Shown here piece after piece: positions 28,057-38,155 of a DNA stretch of 64,000 nucleotides. The stretch covers positions 315,178 to 379,177 of the forward strand of contig JAJEKV010000125.1 in the NCBI GenBank assembly GCA_021234155.1, read 5' to 3'. Numbering within the stretch: the stretch's first letter is position 1; every line of letters starts with the position of its first letter. The notes beneath the pieces were generated by a model that was not told the DNA's origin, ran no database searches, and worked only from the letters and a program-made list of their open reading frames with translations. A program made the position numbers and the translations under genes. The DNA comes from Isoetes taiwanensis. Taxonomy: Eukaryota; Streptophyta; Lycopodiopsida; Isoetales; Isoetaceae.

Positions 28057-29336
28057 TCCGGCGATATTTAGGGGTTTCCATACCCGATAGTGATCCGTTT
28101 AATTCGGCAATATGAAAATGATAAAATACTTTCTTATGTGATATCTTATCCATAAAAATTTGTTTTTTTGATAATTTCGTCGAGAATATTCCACTTTAAA
28201 TACCCAAAGACGTTTTGCCTTAGATATTTTTTGGCCTTAAACCCAATCCTCTTTTAGTGTCCCAGGAATTTGGTGAAGTCCACTCTCCGAGTTTTTAACC
28301 GTGGGGTTGAGTTTTCCCGGGCTGCCCTGAAGGATATTTAAGTGATTTGGCTCTAATGGATGAAGGTGTAATCGCCGACATTGCCTAAGGGATAACAAAA
28401 TAAAAGGAAGTGGAATAAGAATGAAAAAAAGACAACAATGGGATGGGTAGCTAAAATTCAAAGGCATTGATCGGGGAAAAAATATGGCCTAAAGGATGTG
28501 GATCACGGGAACAAAATGGAGGGTGAGTGTTTCTTTCTTTGCAAAATTGGGTTGTGGGTTTGGAAAAGGGTAATTTTGCCATTAGGACGATTTAAATGGG
28601 GAAAATTTGCCATTCGAGCCAAAAGGTATTCAGAACGACAAAAAGCAAAATGGTTTAACATGGGGGATAAAAATATGGTATGGGTGTAGGGATGAAAATA
28701 ATGTCCTATGGAATCTTTTGGGTATGAGCAGAAGCAGGGGGCCTGAACGGATGGGATCCAATGCAAAAGGGATAGGGGAATGAGGCTCATGGGAGGGGCC
28801 TTCTAAACTAGCGCCATAGTGATTTCCAAACTCGAATTTAGTTGATCATAAGGGGTCATGAAAACTTTTGATCCCTTGCCTCTTGGGGTCCAAAATTTTC
28901 CATGATCTGAGGGTGTCTCTCTAAAGAGGGGAATCCTTTGTGCCTTGCAAGCCTTTGAGATTAAAAGGTCCTACAAAATTAGTGGGGGCATAGCTAAGTA
29001 CCTCAAATGCAAATAAGGGGACCTAGATGCATTCAAACCGCGGGGCACCACTAGACGGTGGCATGTAGCAAGGGGCAAGATGAGAATGAATAGGAAATGG
29101 AAATAAAAGGAGCAAAGTGATTTACTAAAACTAGCATACCAATTGAAGTAATTTCATGAACATAGTGACTTCCAAACAAAAGCCACAAAAGCAATTAAAT
29201 GGGAGGAAGGTTTAGAATGAAAGTCAACTCGTCCATCGATTCAAAGTTTAGGGGACCATCATAGCTATTATCTTTTATAGAACCTACATTTATCCATATA
29301 TGGTTCATAAAACCAAAAGGTTAATTACTAGCCCTA
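28057..29336. repeat. 1.3 kb tandem unit, copy 2, blended with satellite sequence
   Basis: It follows copy 1 in landmark order. Interleaved at a scale of about 10-30 bases are words from a different sequence, namely the CACTA right end plus satellite as found at 29337-30600. Examples are ttttagtgtcccagg at about 28246, atcgccgacattgcct at about 28372, gagtgtttctttctttgc at about 28523, tggaatcttttgggt at about 28710 and ggatccaatgcaaaagggat at about 28752. A column-wise mix of two unrelated sequences is not what recombination makes; it looks like a consensus computed over misaligned reads. Confidence 0.7.
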
Positions 29337-29526
29337 ATCCGCAAGCGATATTTCGGCGATTTCTCGGCGATAGTGGTCCGCGTTTAATTTCGGCGGTCCG
29401 GCGTTTCTCGGCGATATATCGCGAGAATTTCGTCATTCGGGATACTGCGTCGGAATATTAAATCGAGGTTTGCCATCCAATTTGTCACGGCGATTTTTTG
29501 GCGTAAACCCTCATCTTCTTGTAGTG
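29337..29526 (-). repeat. CACTA right terminus and subterminal repeat region
   Basis: Contains repeated tcggcgat/ggcgattt motifs that are the reverse complement of the A-rich subterminal motif at the left end, and finishes with ...cttcttgtagtg at 29526. Read on the minus strand this is the second CACTACAAGA terminus. Confidence 0.8.
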
Positions 29527-30774
29527 TCCCGGGCGCTTTGCCCGAATTTCCTCTCCCAAGGCCCGGGGGGGGCCGGGCGACCTCCCCTCTTGAATAGCGA
29601 TTTGGCTATCGCCAATGGACTCGAAACGTCGACATTGCCTTAAAAGGGACCGTGAAGACCACCCGGACCTCCAAGCCAAAGTAGCTCCACTTCCATCACA
29701 CTCGTTAGTCAATTGGCCTAGGATGTGGATGCGGATACCGGTCTCGTGGATGGACATGGAGTGTTTTTCTTTTGCAAAACCCGACCTTGTAACTTGCTCC
29801 CTAGGGTAATTTAGCCATTCGGACGATTTGGCGGGGGTCAATTTGCTATTCCGAGCTCCCGGTGCTCGAACGACAAAACAACTGCGGTTTTTCTACAAGG
29901 TCGACCTCGGGGCGCCCTCGCTGGTTTGACGGGTTCTCCGGACCGATCTGGAATCTTTTGGGCCTTCGAAGAGGGGCCCCCGAGCGGAGGATCCAAGCGG
30001 CCGGGATAGGGGAACCGGCTCGGGAGGGTGGTCGTGGCGTTGGGAGCGCTGCCAGGAAGGGCTGCCTCGGGAACTTTTTTGGATCCCGCCTCTTGGGGTC
30101 CGGACTCTCCCCTCTTGTGAGGGATCCCTGCAAGGTCCTGGCCTCGTTTGACTTGGGGAAGGGTGCCAGCTCGGTTGCCAAGAACGTGGGCCGCCCTGAC
30201 CGTTCTAATACTAACCCTTGACCCTAGACCTTCCAGAAATTTTTGGAAAATTGGGCTGTGTGCTGGAGATGAATTAGGAATCCAGTACGGCAAAAATTAG
30301 AATTTATTTTCCTTATGTGCATTAATTGCGAATTTATGAATGTCTGCCCACTTCGCCCCCGACTTCTACTTGCCACATCGGGGGGGAGGACGGGCCAAAC
30401 TCGCTCGGCCGCCGGTTCCCTTGCTCCATATTCTCGGCTGCGGCTTCACCGGCGGTCCCATTGCACAGCAGACCAAGTCTCGCCCCCAAAGCATAAACCC
30501 TTCTAGAACACGGCAACCCACCCGGGGTTACGTTCGAGGGAGGCCCTCTCCTTATCGTGATTCGGGGACCTTCGTCATGTCTTGATGTGGGAGTAGGGGT
30601 GTTGGCCTTGAGCGGAGACCCTAAAATCCCCTCGAAGCTGCTTGCCCGAATTTCCTCTCCCCAAGGCCACGGGGGCGGGGCGGGCGATCTCCCTCCCGAA
30701 ACCGCTGATTAGATCTGCCAATGGACTCGGGACCCTCGACATTGCCCACGGGGACCAATTTCGTGGCCGAAGAC
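29527..30774. repeat. Satellite resuming after the CACTA insertion (about 1.1 monomers)
   Basis: From tccc, gcccgaatttcctctccc and atagcgatttggct onward, the sequence follows the satellite monomer in order: tcaattggcctaggatgtgg, aacttgctccctagggtaat, ggataggggaaccgg, the anchor ttctaatactaacccttgac near 30204, tttatgaatgtct and cttgccacatcgggg. It runs through a second ggcgacctccc-like region and fades at about 30774. It belongs to the array interrupted at 18323. Confidence 0.9.
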
Positions 30775-32249
30775 AACTCATGTTCACCCAACTAAGAAAT
30801 GAGTTTTCGGCAGATATCGCCGTGACATGCAAGACATTCGGCGTATTTTGTTAAGCGGCGTCATTTTAAATTATTTTTATTCTAGTTGTGACATGTTTGA
30901 TCTTGGGGTATGTTTGAGCCTAGAGGCAATGCTTGAGCCTAAGAGGCTTGTTTGAACCTAGATGGCATGTTCGACCCTAAAAAATGCAACGCCTACACGT
31001 TCAACGCCCGTGAGGCTCCTCATGCTTCACTCTATGTATTTGGAGTTGTTCACCCCCAAAAATACCATTATTATTATCCTGTTTGAAAGGTAGAGCCGTT
31101 GATCCACAAATGTAAAAGCTAGTGGATAGCATCAAATTAAGCAACGATCAGGTTAACTTGGTGGTGGCACCGGTTTTAAGGTTAGAGAAAATCGGAAATA
31201 ACTAAGATACCATTGAAGACTCTTTGGACGAGTTGAAATCCAAATCCTTACCAAAGATTTGAGTGCTTGTGCAAACTGTTTGCTGGCCTCCATTAAAAGA
31301 TTTTGTGCATGAGCCTTTATTGGATTGATTTCTCCCATGGATCATGTACTCTCTGTGACCAAATTTTTCGGCTACTCTGTTTTTATCTCCACAAAGGGGC
31401 TCGTATCGTGCCATTATTTGCTCTATGGCTTACGAGTTTTTGCTCAAAAACTTGTTTCGAAACATCAATAGGCCCAAAATTCTCTTTATGTTCCATGGAA
31501 TCACCATTGAAATCTGTTTGTCTGTCATCTGTAATGCTAACCTGTATTTTTAGATTGGCTTTTGGATGCAAATGTGTTGCAAATCTTGGGTGCATCAGCA
31601 TCATCATTGTAATCCTGGCCATAATAGGGAAGATCAACAACATCGAAAAAGGCCAAAACTGTTCTAATGCTAACCCTTTGACCTAGACCTTCTCCTAAAA
31701 TTCCGGTGTCATGTGTTGTATTTTTTTCTCTACTTTATGTGGCATATATTTGATCTTCTATTGGAGCCTAGGTGGCATGTTCTAGTCTAGGGGCAATGCT
31801 TGAGCCTATGTGGCTTCTTTGAGCCCATGTTCCACCGATTCTTTATTCCTCCAGATATAATGTATACCAAAAGAGGGGAGGGGGGGAGAAAAAAAAGAAT
31901 TGAATTGAATGGGGTTTTATTGCACACTAAGACCAATAGACATAGCCTATCGGAAGGATTGCACCGAGGGATGTGCATAATATTTGACATATAGAATTTA
32001 ATGATCGTCTCTCCTCTAGGTGCTAACTAGGAGTCGCCATTGTTAGCATTGCCAACATTTGTATTAAAATGCAAATACATCGTATTTCGTGGAATTGCAC
32101 ACGGTGTAAGATGCCGCATGAGAGCTTGTGGTCCAACCTCTTGATGCTCGTTTTCCGGTGAGTTTGAATGCCTTGATCTTTGCCATAGGGGGACGTTATT
32201 GACTCCTCTAGCACAACACCTTGGAATATTGGGCGTCCCTCGATTGTAG
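30775..32249. other. Repeat debris, no gene recognised
   Basis: The word gcaatgcttgagcct and flanking text about 'gcctaggtggcatgtt' occur near 30900-30980 and again near 31765-31830, so this is a diverged duplicated repeat. A 48 bp satellite relic lies between them. Several short frames occur on both strands but none shows a domain that I recognise. Confidence 0.5.
31653..31701 (+). repeat. Short satellite relic
   Basis: Contains ctgttctaatgctaaccc and tttgacctagaccttctcct, which matches one stretch of the satellite monomer closely but with unrelated sequence on both sides. It is an isolated fragment about 0.9 kb beyond the array edge. Confidence 0.85.
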
Positions 32250-33525
32250 TTTGTATGATAAACCACCATGTTGGGTCTTGTCAATCGGTAAAGAAAAAAA
32301 ATCTGGTCAAAGAAGTCGGACGTGAGATTGATATTGATGGTCTAAATTTTGAAGTGGATATGTATATGTGTGTACTGTTCACGGTTAATGCGGAAGGACA
32401 AAGCGCCTCACTACCGGGGTACATCTTGCTAGAGTTGATGTGAAAAAGCCACTTGTTCTATCATACTTCATCGTAGGCCTGGCCCCTTAATTGAAGGTCA
32501 AACCAATCGACATCGAATATGAAGGTCTTAAAATTGCCACCAACATCCACCTCCATTATAGTCTTTAACCTCCCCGACCCAATCACGTGTAGCTCCCTCG
32601 ACGATTACGATCGGCAACACTTGATTGAAACTCCATCGTGAATGATGCCATGACTCAAGTCACAAGTCTTCCCGTATGTCAAGAGAACTCACACGATAGT
32701 GGGTCCCATGCCACCATATCGAGGGGAGTAAGATATATATCTGTCAAAAGCACCATTAATGTCAATAGATACAATAACATCAAAAGAAAATACTCAATTT
32801 CGACATCAACATAATTTGTTGCAACTACTTTTTCATGACACCTTGTCGTATGCCCATTCCAGAGTCAGTAATATACTCCCCTTGTAATATGCATCGGTCA
32901 AAGCCTGTAGTACCCATTGTCTTTCCATCTTGTCCTAAGCAAGGGTTCATATCCATCGTGGTACGGGCTCGCCTATTATGTCGTCTCCATTCATGCCTCT
33001 TCTCTTCCATTTCTTCCTTTGCGTTCTCATAACGAAAGCAATCCATTTTGCCATTGGTGCCGAATTGTAAAGAAGAAATTGATTAACCTTATTGATCATA
33101 TCGGAAATGACTTCGCATACCATTGCCTTCCTCGCCACTACCCCCACAATCTTCGTCCCCTTCATCACTCCATAAGTTTAGGTGCATCCGGATGTATGGG
33201 CGGAAATATATTCTCATATAGAAAAGTGACTCTTTCGCCAAGCCATCCCTCTGCCATACTACCTTCAGACGTGCTCTTTGACGCACCATATCCTTCAATA
33301 CCTTCATAAACCTTTCCAAGAAAAACATCCATCTCGCATGTACAGTTCCCGCGAGCTCCACTTCCTCAATAAGATGTACCAAAAGATGGGTTTGACTGTC
33401 AAGAAAGCTCGTAGGAAACTCCTTCTCCAACAAGCAACATGCCTCTGCCATTTTCACTTTCATCTCTACAATTTCGTCTTTCGGTATAGTTTTTTTTACA
33501 CATCCACCTATGAGGTCCCAAAAAA
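32250..33525 (-). pseudogene. Decayed CACTA (EnSpm/TNP2-type) transposase, C-terminal part
   Basis: On the minus strand, 33525-33089 reads as the conserved region following the TNP2 transposase core (DUF4218 type). Recognisable pieces are LLEKEFPTSFLDSQTHLLVH, ELAGTVHARWMFFLERFMKV and LKDMVRQRAR. Downstream, in shifted frames at about 33160-32950, comes NQFLLYNSAPMAKWI. At about 32590-32360 a DUF4216-like stretch follows, with FIFDVDWFDLQLRGQAYDEV followed by two stops. The order DUF4218 then DUF4216 is that of CACTA transposases, which cut and paste elements with CACTA ends. Frameshifts and stops make this a pseudogene. The catalytic N-terminal half is missing: the frame runs straight into the poly-A tract at 33519-33533, where the neighbouring RT element begins. 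It is not linked by sequence to the 18.3-29.5 kb CACTA element. Confidence 0.75.
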
Positions 33526-33529
33526 AAAA

Positions 33530-34663
33530 AAAACCGAAACAACTAGTCTAGGCAACAACCCTACTAGCAGTTCAAGCTACATCAGTCAATCCATCAGTAG
33601 CCTTATCATTCTGCACTTTAGTCGAGCAAACTAAAGACAGTACATCCTACTGAGGTCCATAAGTCATCGGACTTTAATAATTCAATAAACTATTAGTCAT
33701 ATAGATCTTTTAGATCTATACATTCTATCTGTGGTCTATGTTTTTATGCAAACCTTTCTCTTAGTCTATCCCTTCACTTATCTTTATAAAAGAAAACTTA
33801 CTTTCTCTTTCAGTTTTATCTTTTGCATGCGCCTCTCTTTTCTTGCATGTTTACATGCAGACGCATGGTCCACTTTTTATTTTTATCTTAACATGCTTCC
33901 TTATTCCAGAAATGTGCTGGTTTCTATAAATGTCCTTTGTGCATTATATTGCTTTCAGTCTAATAATCTCTTTTTTCTCAAAAAAGCTGTATCACACTTT
34001 TTATTGTGGTCATTTTAAATTATGGTCTTTAGCTGGTCTACAAAATGTTAAATAAACCAGTGTTTGCCATTCAGTAATATACAGTAAACTTGTTTTCAAA
34101 ATTCAGACAAAGATATCCATGCTATTCTGAGTTCAAAAAAAACTTTTTCCATGTATTTTAAAGCCAAAGTCTGGTACATATGATTCCATTTTCTTCCATG
34201 AAGAACCAAAACTTGGATATTTCCGCTACATACATCCGCATTTTTCATTTATGTATTCCATACTTTCTGTTATCACTTTTAACTGGTATACTTAGTTAAA
34301 ACAGCATACATATTTATAAGGATCTACGGTCATGTCTTTTTCAGTGGAAGACCCAATAGATCCTATTTTTAAACAAAATGGACTTTTGTTTCATAATCCA
34401 AACATTAAATAAACGTAAGCTTGAATAAGCAAAATCTTCCCTTAGCCTTTTGTATGATCCTTGCAGTCTTTTGAGCAGAAACCAACCATAACAGCAAAAG
34501 CAGCACAATGAGACTAGAAATACCACGTACCTGCAGCCAATCATGTATAAGTTAGCAATAATCTTGGTAACTATACAAGGGCCAAAAGGTACTATGGGTA
34601 TTTCTTGGCTCTTCGCCCTTTACCCATTGTACCTTTTTGCTCTTGATAGGTTAAAGCTTACTA
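33530..34663 (-). repeat. LTR-like direct repeat, left copy (3' side of the element)
   Basis: Matches 39818-40970 over its whole length, from gaaacaactagtctagg to gataggttaaagcttacta. Most of it is near identical. Differences cluster in a few places, for example around 33590-33660 and 34490-34540. An A-run directly precedes it (33519-33533), and a shorter A-run precedes the other copy. Its ORFs are not convincing. Confidence 0.9.
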
Positions 34664-34937
34664 GGAAAACAGAGATACAGACATTAAGGCTAAACTTTGT
34701 AAGAACACAATACTATGTTTCTATTTTTGAACTTTTTAACTATGTATTAGTCCAAAGATTTCAGCATTTTAGCATTTATAAGAAGGAGAACTCCCTGTTT
34801 TCATCAAAACGACAGCTCACATAACCTTTGCTATAGCTTGTCTTATTTTTTATCCATAAATGGTCTTCTTTTCCTGATCCCTATCTTCTGTAATCTCCTT
34901 TCATATGACTGGGAGTTTATGAAATGGGATATTCAAA
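34664..34937. other. Non-coding 3' part of the RT element
   Basis: AT-rich stretch between the left repeat and the last reading frame. The last codons of the 107-aa frame overlap a splice-donor-like CAG|GTATGA at about 34938-34946 on the minus strand. At the repeat border the minus strand reads ctgttttcctag, which is acceptor-like. Confidence 0.4.
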
Positions 34938-35261
34938 TCATACCTGAAACTCGTCCTCTTCTGAACCATCATCTTCATGGTATTGCGTTTCTGGGACATA
35001 GTGCTCCAGATTTGCATTATCTCTATGGAAACCAGCAGGCCTTCTATTGTAGCCACCTCTTTTTGTGGCATAACCCCGATTTCCATCACCATAGCTACGC
35101 TTAGGATCGTATCCTCTTCCTCCACCCCTTTGTGCCATACTTAAAGCTTCAAAATGAACAGAGTTTTGGCACCACAACAGCTCTCTCTCTAAATCATCTT
35201 GAGGCGCTGTTTCTTCCTCAGAACTACTACTTCCGGAAATGCCATTGTAGTCGAATCCCAT
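34938..35261 (-). CDS. Small acidic/RGG-rich protein of the RT element (107 aa)
   Basis: ATG-initiated frame. Residues 1-25 are Ser/Glu-rich and acidic (GSSSSEEETAPQDDLEREL). Residues about 43-75 form a Gly/Arg/Tyr-rich RGG-type stretch (AQRGGGRGYDPKRSYGDGNR, then KRGGYNRR), and the tail is again acidic (HEDDGSEEDEF). RGG stretches commonly bind RNA, so a nucleic-acid chaperone-like role is possible, but this is inference from composition only. It lies 534 bp downstream of the RT frame in the same direction. The final codons GTA TGA coincide with a CAG|GTATGA donor-like site, so it may be the end of an exon rather than a complete protein. Confidence 0.5.
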   Translation of the reverse strand: MGFDYNGISGSSSSEEETAPQDDLERELLWCQNSVHFEALSMAQRGGGRGYDPKRSYGDGNRGYATKRGGYNRRPAGFHRDNANLEHYVPETQYHEDDGSEEDEFQV

Positions 35262-35794
35262 TTTCTCTGATGGGATAGCTTTTTCGGCAAGGTATCCGCT
35301 CCTTAAAGTTTGGCTGCATGCCAGTGGCGGACTACTCGAGATATTTACTTTTGGGTCAAAGATTTTCTTAACCTAGGGTATCCTATTAAACCGTAATGGT
35401 TTCCCCCTTTTTATTATTAGCTATTAGATACATATCATAAATATCTAATGCACTGTTTCAAAACCCTTTACCTAGAAAGTTTTTTTCTTTTGTAGGGATT
35501 CTGCCTTAACATTTTAACCCAAGCTATGGTATTCTCAAAGAGATAGCCTTTTAGTTGTAGCTTATTATAGCTACTCAAGTACAAATATAAAAAAAACCCT
35601 ACCTCCATCCGTAGGATTATTTTAGACCCCCTGATTTCTTTATCTACAAGATTTTGTATTACTGTAACATATAGGTTGGGAACCCCTACTTGTTATAGTA
35701 GGGGTCCACTATAACCCTATAGTTATGAAACTTACCCAGAAAATAGAGAATAGAAACAATACCCTCTATATATTTAAAATACAAACTGATAACT
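35262..35794. other. Spacer between the RT and the small RGG frame
   Basis: AT-rich, no frame of note. It could hold an intron or untranslated sequence. Nothing else is visible. Confidence 0.4.
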
Positions 35795-37870
35795 TTATTG
35801 TTCTGTGATGAGTTGTAGCATGATGCTGGTATCAAACTTCAGTCCAGGAAACATCCCTGTTTTGATGTATTTGATCACTCGTTTCATGATTCCTGGCTTG
35901 TCGAACCCGTTATTGACAAAACAGTTTATCAAATCTTTGATGTCTTTTGCAGCATTGATTGGGCTGGAATTTATGTACATAAATGGCATAATTTGAGACA
36001 AAATGACATTCCTGGATTGAAAATATGGCCTGTAGCTGCATGCATGGACATATTTGATGACATCAAAGGGCAGTGTTTCCCTTTTGTCATATCTACTTGT
36101 TTGAAAAATGCCAAATGCTCGGTCCATCACCTGAATAGTCATATTTAGAAAGTTTGCCTTGCTTCCAAAAAGGAAATCAGGAGTGTACTTGGAGTAAATT
36201 GTTTCCTCCTTTATGCCTAGGACCTGCATATTATAAATCTGTATTTCTTGTTCTTCTCCCTTATTCCACTTTCTTAGGAACTTCTTGATATTAGGGCAAT
36301 TTACTGCTAGAAGGTCATCCATGTATCGGAAAACATACCTGAACCTCTTTATTTCCTCCCATCTTCCTTGTTTTGCCAAACATTTAATAAAGGCCAACTC
36401 GAACCAGGCTAGATATATGTTGCACCAACATGGGCTACAGGAGAAGCCCATTGGAATGCCACAAATCTGCTGCCATACTCCCTTGCCAAGCTTCAGATAA
36501 CAATTAGTTAGCAGCCAAGAGTTTGTCATAATGAAATTGTCTCGGGTCATATGTGACCAGCATTTACCTTGTGGTGTGATCTTAAACCATTTGGCTGAAA
36601 ATTTACCGTTGCTAGATCTTTTTATCCATAATTCATATTTTTTACTTTTATTCTTCATATGTTTCCACACTGTTTTTGCAATCTTTTCACAGATTTCACA
36701 GATTCCATCATTTCCTTGTAAAGGAATGCTTTCATAGCATTTGGTAATGTCGGCGACAAAAACCTCCTCAATTTTGCTTGGTAGATTCAATGCTACATCG
36801 TATATGGAGTTTACCATCCAGTTCATGTTCACTTTTCCACTATTGAAAGTGCTGACACCAGCCCCCAACTCTTTTGAGATTTCTGGCCACATTTCGATTA
36901 TAGAGTTTAACACTTCTGTGATAATTTCAGCAATTTCTGTAAATATCGTATCATGGGCGTTGGTAATCCACCTGTACTCATTTTTATGCGCTTTAAACAA
37001 CCCTAAAAGGTATGGCAGTTTTTTAGAGCTGAAGGTCACTTCCCCTATACAATTCTGTATCCCATTTTGGATTTTATCACATAAATCATCATCAAGTAGT
37101 CCTATAGGGACAAAATCAGAACTAGATAGTCTTTTAAAAGCCATTTCCCTAATGTGTTTTGGGCATATAAAACAGGGGTTATTTGAGGCTTTGTCCACTC
37201 CAGACACATATAAATTCTTAGTTAGCCATTCCAAATTTTTGATGAGCCCGGCATCATTTAGAGGAAACTTGGTTACAATGGCTTTTTCCTTTTGGGTCTT
37301 TATTTCCCAGCCAGCCTGTTCTACCACAGCATCTTTGATTTTCTCCTTGTCACTATCTTTTACAAGTGGAAATTCATACTGGTGGAGTTCAAAAATTCTG
37401 TCACAGGTCTTTTTTAACTCATCTATCATGTCTTTCCAGATAAGCATTCTATCTGGGATGTGGCTTAGACCCTTCTTAGATAAATTCCTGAGGGTCTTAT
37501 TTTTTATGATTCCAATATTGGTGGACCTGACGTGTCCTATATCCTTGTCAATGAAGTTTTTAAGATTCGGGTTTGCACAGGGACAAGGTGGATCAGTTTC
37601 CTGTGCAAAGACATAATATGGTTTGTAACATATTTCTTTTAAATTTTCCGTGTATCTCCATAAAAACATGGTATCTTCCATTAGCTTCTCCCCAACAACC
37701 CCTAGGCATTCTGTCATGTGCTTATGTATAATTTTCGGGATGCATATCTTATCTAAAATCTTGGATAAGAAAAAGCAATGCACTATCTTCTTTTTGCATT
37801 TTTCTTTGTTTTCCGACATGTAGACCCTTGCCCTGACAGTCTTTTTGAATGTAGCGGGTAATCTGTACAT
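35795..37870 (-). CDS. Reverse transcriptase, Penelope-like/rvt-like, no endonuclease (691 aa from first ATG)
   Basis: RNA-directed DNA polymerase. The frame is open from a TTG at 37879; the first ATG is at 37870. Residue numbers here count from the TTG. Landmarks in order are LSKKGLSHIPDR (133-144), VSGVDKASNNPCFICPKHI (225-243), LGLFKAHKNEYRWITN (292-307, motifs 1-2), FVADITKCYESIP (374-386, motif A with D377), QQICGIPMGFSCSPCWCNIY (470-489, motif B), FRYMDDLL (517-524, motif C, D521 and D522), FLNMTIQV (577-584) and SRYDKRETLPF (595-605, motif E region). All three catalytic aspartates are present. The motif A wording and the DKxSNN and YDKR signatures fit the Penelope/TERT/rvt side of RTs rather than LTR, LINE or group II types. 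About 85 residues separate motifs A and B. No GIY-YIG, integrase or RNase H domain is seen. Just after the first ATG is an acceptor-like ATGTACAG, so an upstream exon is possible. The RT call is certain; the subclass is inference. Confidence 0.9.
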   Translation of the reverse strand: MYRLPATFKKTVRARVYMSENKEKCKKKIVHCFFLSKILDKICIPKIIHKHMTECLGVVGEKLMEDTMFLWRYTENLKEICYKPYYVFAQETDPPCPCANPNLKNFIDKDIGHVRSTNIGIIKNKTLRNLSKKGLSHIPDRMLIWKDMIDELKKTCDRIFELHQYEFPLVKDSDKEKIKDAVVEQAGWEIKTQKEKAIVTKFPLNDAGLIKNLEWLTKNLYVSGVDKASNNPCFICPKHIREMAFKRLSSSDFVPIGLLDDDLCDKIQNGIQNCIGEVTFSSKKLPYLLGLFKAHKNEYRWITNAHDTIFTEIAEIITEVLNSIIEMWPEISKELGAGVSTFNSGKVNMNWMVNSIYDVALNLPSKIEEVFVADITKCYESIPLQGNDGICEICEKIAKTVWKHMKNKSKKYELWIKRSSNGKFSAKWFKITPQGKCWSHMTRDNFIMTNSWLLTNCYLKLGKGVWQQICGIPMGFSCSPCWCNIYLAWFELAFIKCLAKQGRWEEIKRFRYVFRYMDDLLAVNCPNIKKFLRKWNKGEEQEIQIYNMQVLGIKEETIYSKYTPDFLFGSKANFLNMTIQVMDRAFGIFQTSRYDKRETLPFDVIKYVHACSYRPYFQSRNVILSQIMPFMYINSSPINAAKDIKDLINCFVNNGFDKPGIMKRVIKYIKTGMFPGLKFDTSIMLQLITEQ

Positions 37871-38155
37871 ATTTAACAAACATGTTTAGTAGAATTATTC
37901 TATACTTTCAATTTTATGGTGGTCCTTTATAGGCTGCTTCTCTGGATCTTAACTAGCTACAACATGGACATATGGCATGCTTAGCTGTTGTAGTTAGCTT
38001 AATCCTTTCATACTTAGAAAGGTCAAGTTAAATTGATAGGCAGAAAACTATTTCTCCAGAAATTATGATGTATACAGAGAAAGAACAGAAAAACATGTCC
38101 TATTTCATGTATACTATGAACTTTTGCCAAAATAGAAGCTTTTGACATACCTATT
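37871..38155. other. Spacer between second frame and RT
   Basis: AT-rich. The minus strand has a donor-like ATAG|GTATGTC just after the stop of the second frame (about 38148-38138) and an acceptor-like TGTACAG at the beginning of the RT frame, so an intron of about 270 bp is possible. Confidence 0.35.

Larger units (their letters stand above)
18324..29526. mobile_element. CACTA (EnSpm) DNA transposon inserted in the satellite, no transposase seen
   Basis: The left end begins CACTACAAGAGAATG at 18324. The right end, read on the minus strand from 29526, begins CACTACAAGAAGATG. These are the terminal inverted repeats of the CACTA superfamily. Three bases TCC flank both ends (18321-18323 and 29527-29529), matching the family's 3 bp target duplication. 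Satellite on the left stops after ccctaaaatcc and resumes on the right in register, so the insertion lies inside one monomer. Both ends carry subterminal motifs of the type CGCCAAAAAATCGCC. No TNP2-type transposase domain is seen inside, so it looks non-autonomous or has lost its gene to nested insertions. The interior holds AT-rich DNA, a 260-280 bp tandem duplication and a 1.3 kb duplicated unit. It could also be two CACTA ends bracketing nested material. Confidence 0.85.

Noticed and set aside
33530-33700. Possible hammerhead ribozyme in the direct repeats of the RT element
   Set aside because: Penelope-like elements often carry one, and the minus strand has a CTGATG word, but the conserved CTGANGA and GAAA core are not both present in the right arrangement in either copy.
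36741-37616. 291-codon plus-strand open frame
   Set aside because: Lies entirely antisense to the reverse transcriptase frame, which has full catalytic motifs; it is a shadow.
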